Positions 35,915 to 44,600 are shown, numbered from the stretch's first letter. The stretch is DNA of 64,000 nucleotides from Pseudonocardia sp. EC080619-01 (GCF_001420995.1 NZ_CP012184.1:2092501-2156500); one strand, 5' to 3'. Translations and numbers: made by a program. Notes: generated by a model not told the origin, from the sequence alone.

Positions 35915-36805
35915 TCAGCCGCGCGCCGCGAGCGTCGCGTTGTACAGCTCCCGCTTCGGCACCCCGGCGGCCTCGGCGACCGCGGCGACGGCGTCCTTCA
36001 GCCGCTCGCCGTCGTCGGTGCGCTCCTGGACCGCGTCGACCAGCGACTCGACCGGCGGGGCCTCGCGGGCCTCCGCGCCGGCCAGCACGATCGTCACCTC
36101 ACCCAGGACGTCGCCCTCCGCCGCCCACGCGGCGAGCGAGGCGAGCGTCCCGCGCTTCACCTGCTCGTAGGTCTTGGTCAGCTCCCGGCACACCGCGGCG
36201 CGGCGGTCGGGCCCCAGCACGGCGACGGCGTCGGCGAGGGTGTCGGCGGTCCGGCGCGGCGACTCGAAGAAGACCGCGGCGCGGCGCTCGTCGCGCAGGG
36301 TCTCCAGCCAGCGCCGCCGGTCACCGGAGCGCCGCGGGGGAAAGCCGTCGAAGCAGAACCGCTCGCAGGGCAGCCCGGACAGGACCAGCGCCGTCGTCAC
36401 CGCCGACGGGCCGGGGACGCAGGTGACGGGAAGGTCCTCGGCGGCGGCCGCGGCGACCAGCCGGTAGCCGGGATCGGACACCGCGGGCATCCCGGCGTCG
36501 GACACCACCAGCACGGTCGCGCCGTCCCGGACCGCGGCGAGCAGGCCGGGGAGCCGCTCGGTCTCGACGGCGTCGTAGTGGCTGACGATCCGGCCGACGT
36601 AGGTGACCTCCAGTGACGCGGCGAGCGTCCGGAAGCGGCGGGTGTCCTCGGCGGCGATGACGTCGGCGGTGCCGATCAGCTCACGCAGCCGCGGCGAGGC
36701 GTCCCGCGGGTCGCCGAGCGGGGTCGCGGCCAGGACGAGGCGTCCGGGCGTCGTCGCTGGGGAGGCGACGGACGCCCCGGGACCGGAGGCAGCGGCGGGC
36801 GACAC
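35915..36805 (-). CDS. rsmI: 16S rRNA (cytidine1402-2'-O)-methyltransferase
   Basis: 296 residues from the GTG at 36805, selected because TAGGCT stands 7 nt upstream. It shows the tetrapyrrole-methylase fold: LVLAATPLGDPRDASPRL, AAEDTRRFRTL, VVSDAGMPAVSDPGYRL, VPGPSAVTTALVLSG and FFESPRR. RsmI methylates the ribose of C1402 in the ribosomal P site. It is divergent from the mannosyltransferase gene, as in M. tuberculosis Rv1003/Rv1002c. Confidence 0.94.
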   Translation of the reverse strand: MSPAAASGPGASVASPATTPGRLVLAATPLGDPRDASPRLRELIGTADVIAAEDTRRFRTLAASLEVTYVGRIVSHYDAVETERLPGLLAAVRDGATVLVVSDAGMPAVSDPGYRLVAAAAAEDLPVTCVPGPSAVTTALVLSGLPCERFCFDGFPPRRSGDRRRWLETLRDERRAAVFFESPRRTADTLADAVAVLGPDRRAAVCRELTKTYEQVKRGTLASLAAWAAEGDVLGEVTIVLAGAEAREAPPVESLVDAVQERTDDGERLKDAVAAVAEAAGVPKRELYNATLAARG

Positions 36806-36812
36806 GGGGACC

Positions 36813-36822
36813 AGCCTACGAT
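36813..36822. promoter_or_regulatory. Bidirectional promoter with overlapping -10 boxes
   Basis: The decamer AGCCTACGAT holds TACGAT on the plus strand (36817-36822) and TAGGCT on the minus strand (36818-36813). The boxes share two base pairs. Each lies 7-8 nt from a start codon (rsmI GTG at 36805, mannosyltransferase ATG at 36831), so both transcripts are leaderless and compete for the same DNA. Confidence 0.55.
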
Positions 36823-36830
36823 CGACGGCG

Positions 36831-38426
36831 ATGCCCACCTCGACCGCCGACCCCGGGAGCAGGGTCGCCGGAGCGGGTCCGGAGCCCGGTCTGACGCCGC
36901 ACGGCACTCCCCCGCCGCTGCGGCGGGCCGATCCCGGTCCGGGAGCCCGGCTCGGTGTCCCGCCTCCGGCCGATCGGCTGTACGGGTGGCTGGTGACGGC
37001 GGGCGTCGTGCTGATCGCGGCTCTGCTCCGGTTCTACGACCTGGGCGAGCCGACCGACCGTGGCACCCCGGTGTTCGACGAGAAGCACTACGTCCCGCAG
37101 GCCTGGGAGATGGTCCGGAACGGCGGCGTCGAGAACAACCCGGGCTACGAGAAGATCGTCCACCCGCCGCTGGCCAAGCAGCTGATCGCGCTCGGGCAGC
37201 TGGTCTTCGGCTACGACGGCGTCGGCTGGCGGGTCTCGGCCGCGCTGGCCGGGGTGCTGACCGTCCTGCTGATCGTCCGGATCGGGCGGCGGCTGACCCG
37301 GTCGACGGCGCTCGGCGGCCTCGCCGGCCTGCTGCTCGTCGCCGACGGCCTGTCCCACGTGCAGTCCCGGATGGGGATGCTCGACGCGTTCTCCGCGGTC
37401 TTCGTGGTCGCCGCGTTCGCGGCGCTGCTCTGCGACCGGGACGACGTCCGCGCCCGGATGGCCCGGGTGATCGCCGAGGGACGTGTCGGTGATCATCCGT
37501 TCGGCCCGCGCTGGGGGGTGCGCTGGTGGCGGCTGGTCGCCGGCGTCTGCCTCGGGCTCGCCTGCGCGGTGAAGTGGAACGGCTCGTACTACGTGGCCGC
37601 GTTCGGCGTGCTGTGCGTGCTCTGGGACGTCTCGCTGCGGCGGCGGGCCGGGGTGGCGCGCCCGTGGGCCGGTACGGCGGCCCGCGACCTCGCGCCCGCG
37701 CTCTGGGCCCTCGCGCTGGTCCCGATCCTCACCTACGTCGGTTCCTGGTGGGCCTGGTTCGGCAGCGAGACCGGGATCGACCGGCACCAGGTCGGACGCG
37801 AGATCGGCACCGGCGGCATGTGGTCCTGGATGCCGGACGCGGTGCGGTCGCTCTGGTACTACCACGGTCAGGCGCTGGCGTTCCACGAGAACCTGACGAC
37901 CAGCTCCGCGGGACGGCACCCGTGGGAGTCGAAGCCGTGGACGTGGCCGATGGGGCTGCGCCCGATGCTCTACCGCTACTCCGACTCGGCGACCGGCTGC
38001 GGGGAGTCCGAGTGCGTGTCGGCGGTGATGCTGATCGGGACACCCGCCCTGTGGTGGCCGGCGATCCCCGTGCTGCTGTGGGGCCTGTGGCGGGCCGTGA
38101 CGCGGGCCGACTGGCGCTGGATCGCGGTGCTCGTCGGCTACGGCGCCGGGTTCCTGCCCTGGTTCCTGAACCTCGACCGGCAGATGTACTTCTTCTACAT
38201 GATGCCGGTGGTGCCGTTCCTGGTGCTGGGGGTCGTGCTGGTGATGGGCCGGATGCTGGGGCACGCCGGCGAGTCCGAACGACGACGGCGGACCGGCCGG
38301 CTCGTCGTCGCCGGGTGGCTCGCGCTGATCCTGGTGAACTTCGTGTGGCTGTGGCCGATCCTGGTCGGCGACCCGATCACCCAGGCGCACTGGCAGGCCG
38401 AGCTCTGGCTGCCGTCGTGGCGCTAG
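36831..38426 (+). CDS. Dolichyl/polyprenyl-phosphate-mannose protein mannosyltransferase (GT39, Pmt)
   Basis: 531 residues with about 10-11 membrane helices. The catalytic DE motif is in PVFDEKHYVPQAWEM (first large extracellular loop), followed by HPPLAKQLIALG and SRMGMLDAF. It transfers mannose from polyprenyl-phosphate-mannose to Ser/Thr of proteins exported by Sec. The N-terminal 45 residues are a Pro-rich cytoplasmic extension. It overlaps the FAD oxidoreductase gene by 10 bp. Confidence 0.92.
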   Translation: MPTSTADPGSRVAGAGPEPGLTPHGTPPPLRRADPGPGARLGVPPPADRLYGWLVTAGVVLIAALLRFYDLGEPTDRGTPVFDEKHYVPQAWEMVRNGGVENNPGYEKIVHPPLAKQLIALGQLVFGYDGVGWRVSAALAGVLTVLLIVRIGRRLTRSTALGGLAGLLLVADGLSHVQSRMGMLDAFSAVFVVAAFAALLCDRDDVRARMARVIAEGRVGDHPFGPRWGVRWWRLVAGVCLGLACAVKWNGSYYVAAFGVLCVLWDVSLRRRAGVARPWAGTAARDLAPALWALALVPILTYVGSWWAWFGSETGIDRHQVGREIGTGGMWSWMPDAVRSLWYYHGQALAFHENLTTSSAGRHPWESKPWTWPMGLRPMLYRYSDSATGCGESECVSAVMLIGTPALWWPAIPVLLWGLWRAVTRADWRWIAVLVGYGAGFLPWFLNLDRQMYFFYMMPVVPFLVLGVVLVMGRMLGHAGESERRRRTGRLVVAGWLALILVNFVWLWPILVGDPITQAHWQAELWLPSWR

Positions 38427-39826
38427 ACGCGGTCGTCGTCGGGTCGGGGCCGAACGGTCTCGCCGCCGCGATCACGCTGGCCAGGGCCGGACGCGCGGTG
38501 CGGGTGTACGAGGCGGCCGACGAGCCGGGCGGGGGGCTGCGCAGCACCCACCGCGACGGGTGGACGCACGACGTCTGCTCCACGGTGCAGGCGCTCGCGA
38601 TGGTCTCGCCGTTCTTCCGGACCCTCGACCTGGACGGGCTCGGGGTGCGGATGCGGTACCCGGAGATCGCGTTCGCGCATCCGCTCGACGGCGGTCGCGC
38701 CGCGCTGGCCCACCGCTCCGTCGCGTCGACCGCCGCCGGGCTGGGCGAGGACGGCCGCGCGTGGGAACGGCTGCTCGGTCCCCTCGTACGCGACCACGAG
38801 CAGCTGTGGCCGGAGATGCTCGGGTCCCTGCGCCGGGTGCCGCGCCACCCGGTGACGCTGGCCCGGTTCGGGCTGCCCGGCCTGCTCGGGGTGCGTGACC
38901 TGGGCCGTGCCGCGTTCCGCACCGACGAGGCCCGCGCCCTCCTCGCGGGGGCGGGCGCGCACACGATCCGCCGCCTCGACGCCCCGCTGACCTCGGCGTT
39001 CGCGCTGGCGCTCGTCGTCGCGGCGCACGCGGCGGACTGGCCGGTCGTCGAGGGCGGGTCCGGGGTGCTCGCCGACGCGATGGTCCGGGAGCTGCGGCGG
39101 CTCGGCGGCGAGGTCGAGACGGGGCACCGGATCGGCTCGCTCGCCGAGCTGCCGGCCCGGGACCTGACGCTGCTCGACGTCACCCCGTTCCAGTTCCTGG
39201 CGATGGCGGACCTCCCGGCCGGGTACGCCCGCTCGCTGCGCCGGCACCGGTACGGACCGGGCGTCTGCAAGGTCGACTTCGAGCTGTCCGGACCGGTGCC
39301 GTGGACGAACCCGGACTGCCGCCGCGCCGGGACGCTGCATCTCGGCGGCACCCTCGACGAGATCGCCCGCTCGGAGGCCGACGCCGAGGCCGGCCGGCAC
39401 CCGGACGCGCCCTACGTGCTCGCGGTGCAGGCCTGCGTCGCCGACCCCACCCGGGCGCCGGCCGGGAAGCACACGCTGTGGAGCTACTGCCACGTCCCGA
39501 ACGGGTCGGACCGGGACATGACCGCCGCGATCGAGCGGCAGGTCGAGCGGTTCGCCCCCGGCTTCCGGGACCTGGTCGAACGCCGCACCGTGCGCACGGC
39601 CACCGATCTGCACCACGACGACGAGAACTACGTCGGCGGCGCGATCAACGGCGCCATGGCCGGCCTGTTCTCGGCCGTGCTCGGCCCGGTCCCCCGCTGG
39701 TCGCGGTACGCGACACCGCTGGACGGGGTGTACCTCTGCTCCGCGTCGACGCCACCGGGCGGCGGGGTCCACGGCATGTCCGGCCACCTCGCCGCGACCG
39801 AGGCGCTCGCCCGCGCGGGCCGGTGA
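38417..39826 (+). CDS. FAD-dependent oxidoreductase, phytoene-dehydrogenase-like
   Basis: 469 residues from the GTG inside the end of the previous gene. The dinucleotide-binding motif VVVGSGPNGLAAAITLARAG opens the protein and YEAADEPGGGLRS follows. The C-terminal FAD motif is LYLCSAST-type (GVYLCSASTPPGGGVHGMSG). It belongs to the large CrtI-like family, whose members oxidise isoprenoids or remain unassigned. No carotenoid genes are nearby. Confidence 0.85.
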   Translation: MALDAVVVGSGPNGLAAAITLARAGRAVRVYEAADEPGGGLRSTHRDGWTHDVCSTVQALAMVSPFFRTLDLDGLGVRMRYPEIAFAHPLDGGRAALAHRSVASTAAGLGEDGRAWERLLGPLVRDHEQLWPEMLGSLRRVPRHPVTLARFGLPGLLGVRDLGRAAFRTDEARALLAGAGAHTIRRLDAPLTSAFALALVVAAHAADWPVVEGGSGVLADAMVRELRRLGGEVETGHRIGSLAELPARDLTLLDVTPFQFLAMADLPAGYARSLRRHRYGPGVCKVDFELSGPVPWTNPDCRRAGTLHLGGTLDEIARSEADAEAGRHPDAPYVLAVQACVADPTRAPAGKHTLWSYCHVPNGSDRDMTAAIERQVERFAPGFRDLVERRTVRTATDLHHDDENYVGGAINGAMAGLFSAVLGPVPRWSRYATPLDGVYLCSASTPPGGGVHGMSGHLAATEALARAGR

Positions 39827-39836
39827 GAGTGAGCCC

Positions 39837-39893
39837 ATGAATCTCGGCACCACGGGAACCGGACCGGCGTCCACGACGACCGCTACGGGGTGA
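39837..39893 (+). CDS. Possible 18-residue upstream ORF coupled to copC
   Basis: ATG at 39837, 10 nt after the FAD oxidoreductase stop, encodes 18 residues (MNLGTTGTGPASTTTATG). Its TGA overlaps the copC GTG as GTGA. The Thr/Gly-rich peptide resembles nothing known. It may only serve to deliver ribosomes to copC. Confidence 0.3.
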   Translation: MNLGTTGTGPASTTTATG

Positions 39894-40474
39894 GCCCCCT
39901 ACTCCCCACCCTCCGGCGCGCCGCGGTCGTGCTGCCCGCCGTGCTGCTCGCCGTCGTCCTCGGCGCCGCACCGGCCTGGGCGCACACCGAGCTCGAGTCC
40001 AGCACCCCGGCCGCCGACGCGCAGGTGGCCGACGCACCGACGACGGTGACGCTGACGTTCTCCGAGGAGATCCCCGCCGACGAGGCGACCGTGACGGTCC
40101 GCGGCCCGGACGGCGCCGCGTACGCCGCCGGCCCCGCCACCGGCGACGGCGCCACCCTCACGGTGCCGCTGCGCCCGCTCGGACCGGCCGGCGCCTACAC
40201 CGTCGACTACCGGGTCGTCTCCGACGACGGCCACCCGGTCGCCGGGACCGTTCCCTTCACCCTGACCCGGCCGGGCCCCGGCGCCGCGGCCACCACCCCC
40301 GCCCCGGCCGCCGCGCCGGGCGCGGAGGCACCGGGCTCCCCCGCCCCGGAGGCGTCGGCGGCACCCGCCGCGGCGGAGTCGGGAGACGGGGCGCCGGTCT
40401 GGCCCTGGATCCTCGCCGCCGTCGTCGTGATCGGTGGCGGCGCGGTCGTCGCGCTGCGCCGGGCGAAGAGCTGA
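39890..40474 (+). CDS. Copper resistance protein CopC
   Basis: 194 residues. The signal peptide (AAVVLPAVLLAVVLGAAPAWA) is cut after residue 31, leaving His32 as the mature N-terminus, the usual Cu(II) ligand. The CopC beta-sandwich follows (HTELESSTPAADAQV, LTFSEEIP, VVSDDGHPVAGTVPF, with the second His). A Pro/Ala linker and a C-terminal membrane helix (WILAAVVVIGGGAVVAL) anchor it. It is next to a CopD-type membrane protein, as in YcnJ-like copper uptake systems. Confidence 0.92.
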   Translation: MSPLLPTLRRAAVVLPAVLLAVVLGAAPAWAHTELESSTPAADAQVADAPTTVTLTFSEEIPADEATVTVRGPDGAAYAAGPATGDGATLTVPLRPLGPAGAYTVDYRVVSDDGHPVAGTVPFTLTRPGPGAAATTPAPAAAPGAEAPGSPAPEASAAPAAAESGDGAPVWPWILAAVVVIGGGAVVALRRAKS

Positions 40475-41442
40475 CCTCCGCCGACGTCCCCGCTCCCGGG
40501 GAGGCCGGGCCCGCCCGGGAGCCCCGTGCCGGGCCCGCCGCCTGGTGCGCGGTCGCTGCGGGCGCCGCGGTCCTCACGGCCGGCGTCACCGGCGGGATCG
40601 GACCGGACGGCGTCCCGCTCGACGTCGCCCGCACCCTGGTACGGACGGCGGCCGACCTCGCCGCGCTCACCGTCGCCGGGGCGGCACTCGCCGCGCTCCT
40701 CGCCCCCGGCCGCGCACCCGGCGCCGACCGGGTGCTCGCGGCCGCCGTGCCGGCCTGGCTCGCCGTGCTGCTGGTCGAGGCGGTGGTGCGCGGGGCGATC
40801 CTCGCAGGACGCCCGCTCGGGTCGGTGCGGATCGGCGACGTCGTCGCGTTCCTCACCGGTCCCCGGGCCGGGGCGGGGCTGCTCGCCGCCGCGGTCGCGG
40901 TGGTGCTGCTGGCCGGGGCCGTCGCGGCCCGGCCCGCCCGGCCCGGTCAGGGCGCCGGACCGCCGGCGCTGGTGCTCGTCGTCGCCGTGGCCGGTGCGGC
41001 CGCGCCCGCCGCGACCGGGCACACGGCCGCGTCACCGGCAGCCGCGCTCGCCGTGCCCGGTGTCGTGCTGCACGTGGCGGCGGCGCTGCTGTGGGTGGGA
41101 GGGCTCGGGGCGGTCCTCGTCCTGGCCCGGGACCCCGCCGTGCTGCGGGTCGCGCTGCCCCGGTTCTCCCGGCTCGCCGCGGTCTGCGTCGCGGTGCTGA
41201 CGCTGTCCGGGGTGGCCGCCGCGACCGCGCGGCTGTCGTCGCCGGCCGACCTGGTCACGACGACGTACGGCGCGGTCGTCCTGACGAAGGTGGCGCTGCT
41301 CGCCGGGGCGGTCGCGCTCGGCGCCCGCACCCGTCGCCGGCTGCGGGACGGCCGGTCACCCGTCCTCACCTGGGCCGCGGTCGAGATCCTGGTGCTGGTC
41401 GCCGCGACCGGCGTCGCGGCGACCCTCACCCACACGGCCTGA
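40471..41442 (+). CDS. CopD domain membrane protein with non-canonical start
   Basis: 323 residues if read from the CTG at 40471. About eight membrane helices are visible, and the second half has the CopD core (PGVVLHVAAALLWVGGLGAV, FSRLAAVCVAVLTLSGVAAA, TTYGAVVLTKVALLAG). The first ATG/GTG/TTG in frame is the GTG at 40732, but clear membrane-protein sequence extends upstream of it to the copC stop, with no standard start. CTG overlapping the copC TGA, with GAAGAG just before, or a -1 frameshift from copC, would explain this. It should move copper with CopC. Confidence 0.75.
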   Translation: MTSADVPAPGEAGPAREPRAGPAAWCAVAAGAAVLTAGVTGGIGPDGVPLDVARTLVRTAADLAALTVAGAALAALLAPGRAPGADRVLAAAVPAWLAVLLVEAVVRGAILAGRPLGSVRIGDVVAFLTGPRAGAGLLAAAVAVVLLAGAVAARPARPGQGAGPPALVLVVAVAGAAAPAATGHTAASPAAALAVPGVVLHVAAALLWVGGLGAVLVLARDPAVLRVALPRFSRLAAVCVAVLTLSGVAAATARLSSPADLVTTTYGAVVLTKVALLAGAVALGARTRRRLRDGRSPVLTWAAVEILVLVAATGVAATLTHTA

Positions 41443-41464
41443 CCCGGGGGCGCGCCGTCCGGGT
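41442..41464. terminator. Short hairpin between copD and DUF5701
   Basis: ACCCGG (41442-41447) pairs with CCGGGT (41459-41464) between the convergent genes. A weak terminator at best. Confidence 0.35.
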
Positions 41465-41466
41465 GT

Positions 41467-42099
41467 TCAGCGCGCCGGCGCAGGCCCCACCAGCCGCGCG
41501 GCACCGGATCCGAAGCCCAGCCAGGTGTGCCGGTTGTTCCACCAGCACCAGCCGACCTTCGGGGCGTCGCGGCGGTCCCGGCCGTCCCGCCCGGTGCCGT
41601 TCGAGATCCAGACGGCGGGGGTGCGGGCGTCGAACCGGCCGGTCGCCTTCCGCAGCCGGGAGCCGGTCGTCATGAAGCAGTGGTTGCGTTCCAGCACGTC
41701 GGGGGCCTGCAGCGCCCACTGGACGCCCTCGGTGAGGAGCATCGGGAGCCGGTCGCGGGCGGCGAACTCCACCTCCGCCTCGGCCGGCGACGCGTTCTGC
41801 AGGTCGTCGCCGCGACCGGGATCGGTGAGCAGCCAGACCGGGGCGTCCGGGACCTCGGCGGTGGGGGCGAAGTCGTCGGCGTCGGTCATGTCCTCGACGA
41901 CGAAACCGGGCCGCCCGGCACGGCGCAGCAGTGGCGCGAGCGCCGACGGCCGCAATCCGGCGACGACGAGCAGGCCCGGACCGCCGGGCAGCGCGGCCGC
42001 CTCCTTCCGCAGCACGTCCGGGGCGAGGGGGCCGGTGGCTCCCAGCTCGATCAGCTTCTCGGCCTGGTCGGCGACGGACGGGAGGGTGGGGACGGGCAC
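41467..42099 (-). CDS. DUF5701 family protein
   Basis: 210 residues from the GTG at 42099, favoured by GGAGG 6 nt upstream. The pattern matches DUF5701 proteins: an N-terminal helical region (VADQAEKLIELGATG), a middle domain (RPGFVVEDMTDADDF, APVWLLTDPGRGDDLQN), and a highly conserved C-terminus (LERNHCFMTTGSR, PAVWISNG, VGWCWWNNRHTWLGFGSG). The function is unknown. It has no signal or membrane segment and is monocistronic. Confidence 0.82.
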   Translation of the reverse strand: MPVPTLPSVADQAEKLIELGATGPLAPDVLRKEAAALPGGPGLLVVAGLRPSALAPLLRRAGRPGFVVEDMTDADDFAPTAEVPDAPVWLLTDPGRGDDLQNASPAEAEVEFAARDRLPMLLTEGVQWALQAPDVLERNHCFMTTGSRLRKATGRFDARTPAVWISNGTGRDGRDRRDAPKVGWCWWNNRHTWLGFGSGAARLVGPAPAR

Positions 42100-42191
42100 G
42101 CGGGACCTCCGGGTCGGGCGGGTCGGGCCGCCCGTCAACGCCCCTGGATGACGGGGTGTTCCCGATGCCGGAACTCTCCCGGGAACGACGA

Positions 42192-42220
42192 AGGCCGGAC
42201 CCGATCGCCGGGTCCGGCCT
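42192..42220 (-). terminator. Terminator hairpin after tRNA-Ala
   Basis: AGGCCGGACCCG (42192-42203) pairs perfectly with CGGGTCCGGCCT (42209-42220) around 5 nt. It lies 8 nt past the tRNA 3' end on the minus strand. Confidence 0.75.
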
Positions 42221-42228
42221 GTGAGGTG

Positions 42229-42304
42229 TGGTGGAGCTGAGGGGAATCGAACCCCTGACCTTCTCGATGCGAACGAGACGCGCTACCAACTGCGCTACAG
42301 CCCC
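42229..42304 (-). tRNA. tRNA-Ala (anticodon CGC)
   Basis: On the minus strand the gene begins GGGGCTGTAGC and ends with an encoded CCA. The anticodon stem TCTCG/CGAGA encloses loop TTCGCAT, giving anticodon CGC. The T arm AGGGG-TTCGATT-CCCCT is standard. It lies downstream of the GlpR gene, as in other actinobacteria. Confidence 0.95.
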
Positions 42305-42348
42305 GCGGCCCGCCCTCTCGGGCTGACCTGGAGAACCCTAACAGACCC

Positions 42349-43722
42349 CTATTCGCCCACCGCGCGCCGGTGGGGGGTCAGGTCGTCCATGGTGTCCGGA
42401 CGCTCCTCCTCGTCGACGTCGACCAGCGACGTCCCGTCGGGAACCGGTGGCGGCGGGGCCACCTCGAGGCGCGGCAGCGACGACTCGTGCTCGGTGGAGG
42501 CGGTACCGTCGACGGTGCGCCGGCGCGCCGGGAGGACCCCCAGGGGCTCCCCGGTGCCGCGGACGCGGGTGGGCTCGCCGTCGTCGGCGGTCCAGTCGGT
42601 CTCGTCGTCGGCGTCGCCCGCGTCGTCGTGGTCCGCGTGCGCGGGATCGGTGTCGGGCCGCTCCTCGATCTCCGGTTCGACCTCCGGACGACGACGCGCC
42701 CCGGTCAGTCGCGCGGCCCGGCGGGCCCGGATCGACTCCTCGATCCGCACCTGACGGCGCAGGTAGGTCAGGTAGCCGACGAGCCCGGCGCCGAGGGCGC
42801 CCGCGACCCACCAGAACACCGCGGAGACCAGGAGCGCGACGGCACCGGCGGCCAGCAGCAGCACGAGCAGCGCGAGCACGACACGCTGGCGGAACGCGTA
42901 CTTGGCGTGCGCGGCCGCGGCGGCGGCCTCCGGGTCGAACCCGCCCCGGCCGGGCCGGTACCGGGTCGGGGCCTGCTCGGGGTCGTCGGTGTCGAGGTCG
43001 TCGAGATCGTCGAGGTCGTCGGTGCGGTCGAGAGCGTCGGCGCCCTCGGGGTGGTCGAGGTCGTCGTACCCGGCCCGCTCGTCGGGATCGGCGTCGTGCT
43101 CGTCGTCCCGGTCGAGGTAGTCGACGTCGTCGTGCCTGTCGTCGTGCCTGCCGTCGTGCCTGCCGTCGTGCCGCACGTCGTCCGCGTCCTCGTCGTCGAT
43201 CCCGCCGTCGGACCCGCGGTCGTCGAACCCGTCGTCCTCGAGGTCCGTGTCGGCGGGACCGGCGTCGCGGTCCGGCCGGTACCGGGCGGCGGCGCGGCCG
43301 GACCGGGGATCGCGCTCCCGGTCTTCGGCCCGCCCGCCGTCCCGGCCGTCACCAGGGCCCTCGTGGACCTCGTCGACGGGACCGTCGAGGTCGTCGTCGA
43401 GGCCGTGCACGCGGCCGTCGTCGTCGATCTCGGCGTCGTAGGTGTCGTAGCTGTCGTAGGTGTCGTCGGAGTCGTGGCGGTCGTCGTCGCGGCCGCGCGG
43501 GCCCGGGACGTCGTCCCGCGCCTCGACCAGCTCGCCGACGGTGCTCGGTCGCTCCATCTGGCCCACCTCCGGGTATCGATGACGCATCGGACGTTCCAGC
43601 ACCCGCCCGGACAGCAGCGCCGGACTGAGCCGGGCCACCTCCTGCTGGCGCCGCGCGACGGTCGGCACGAGGATCAGCAGCCACAGCACGACCAGACCCA
43701 CGAAGATCAGAGAGCTGGGCAC
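42349..43722 (-). CDS. GlpR/SepX-type divisome membrane protein
   Basis: 457 residues from the GTG at 43722 (GGAGG 6 nt upstream). An N-terminal membrane helix (SLIFVGLVVLWLLILVPTV) is followed by RRQQEVARL. A long acidic, His/Asp-rich disordered region (about residues 75-250) includes RHDG-type repeats. A double membrane segment (VVLALLVLLLAAGAVALLVSAVFWWVAG) and a charged C-terminal tail complete it. This layout and its place beside GNAT, MoeA-like and galU genes match GlpR/SepX, the membrane partner of Glp in cell division. Confidence 0.8.
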   Translation of the reverse strand: MPSSLIFVGLVVLWLLILVPTVARRQQEVARLSPALLSGRVLERPMRHRYPEVGQMERPSTVGELVEARDDVPGPRGRDDDRHDSDDTYDSYDTYDAEIDDDGRVHGLDDDLDGPVDEVHEGPGDGRDGGRAEDRERDPRSGRAAARYRPDRDAGPADTDLEDDGFDDRGSDGGIDDEDADDVRHDGRHDGRHDDRHDDVDYLDRDDEHDADPDERAGYDDLDHPEGADALDRTDDLDDLDDLDTDDPEQAPTRYRPGRGGFDPEAAAAAAHAKYAFRQRVVLALLVLLLAAGAVALLVSAVFWWVAGALGAGLVGYLTYLRRQVRIEESIRARRAARLTGARRRPEVEPEIEERPDTDPAHADHDDAGDADDETDWTADDGEPTRVRGTGEPLGVLPARRRTVDGTASTEHESSLPRLEVAPPPPVPDGTSLVDVDEEERPDTMDDLTPHRRAVGE

Positions 43723-43932
43723 GGGCTGCCTCCTCCCCGACCGGCGCAGTCCACCCGGTGAACAGGCCCCGATCCCGTCCACCGTGGATCACCTTAAGAG
43801 GGGAATCCTGCGGGACCCGGGTGCGACGCGCCGTCGTCCCCCGGACGGACGTTGCGATTCCAGGGACCGGCGGGACCGGTGTGACTCCGGTGGGTCACCG
43901 TTCGCGCAGTCCCTACTACGGAGCGTGGCGGA

Positions 43933-44595
43933 TCAGGCGCGCGCCGCGCGGCCCTCCCGGATCAGCTTCCCGGCGAACCCGCCGGGCGGGGTCTCCTCCG
44001 CCGTCACGGCGAAGCCGTAGTGGTCGCGCCAGGCACCGTCGACGTCGAGGTACCGGCGCAGCAGGCCCTCCCGGCGGAACCCGAGGCGGGTCAGCACCGC
44101 GATGCTGGCCATGTTCTCCGGCCGGACGGTCGCCTCCACCCGGTGCAGCCGCACCGGCCCGAAGCAGTGGTCCAGCACCAGGGCGACGGCGGCGGTGGTG
44201 ATCCCGCGCCCGCCGAGACGCGAGTCGAGCCAGTAGCCGACGTAGGCCGACAGCAGCGGCTCCCGCACGAGGTTGCCGATCATGACGTGTCCCGCGAGCG
44301 CACCGTCCACCGTGATCGCGAACGGCAGCGACAGGCCCCGCCGGCTCGCCGATCGGAGCAGGTACCAGCGGCCCGGCCACTCCACGGTGGAGTTCCGGCG
44401 GGACCAGCCGCCGTAGGTGGTGGGTTCCCACGGGCGCAGGTGGTCCTCGTCGCGCAGCCGGATCCGCGCCCAGTCCGCGCCGTCGCGCAGCCGCACCGGG
44501 CGCAGCCGGATCTCGTGGTCACGCACCCACAGCGGCCCCAGCCGCGCCGGCCACCCGGGGTGGCTCCCGGGTGGCTCCGGGACGGGCGGAGGCAC
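43933..44595 (-). CDS. GNAT family N-acetyltransferase (RimJ/RimL type)
   Basis: 220 residues from the GTG at 44595. The fold is visible as IRLRPVRLRDGADWARIR at the start, VGYWLDSRLGGRGITTAAV with the acetyl-CoA loop, and ATVRPENMASIAVLTRLGFRREG near the end. It resembles ribosomal-protein acetyltransferases and corresponds to M. tuberculosis Rv0995. It is 5 nt downstream of the MoeA-like gene, so both are co-transcribed. Confidence 0.88.
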   Translation of the reverse strand: MPPPVPEPPGSHPGWPARLGPLWVRDHEIRLRPVRLRDGADWARIRLRDEDHLRPWEPTTYGGWSRRNSTVEWPGRWYLLRSASRRGLSLPFAITVDGALAGHVMIGNLVREPLLSAYVGYWLDSRLGGRGITTAAVALVLDHCFGPVRLHRVEATVRPENMASIAVLTRLGFRREGLLRRYLDVDGAWRDHYGFAVTAEETPPGGFAGKLIREGRAARA

Positions 44596-44600
44596 GGCGG

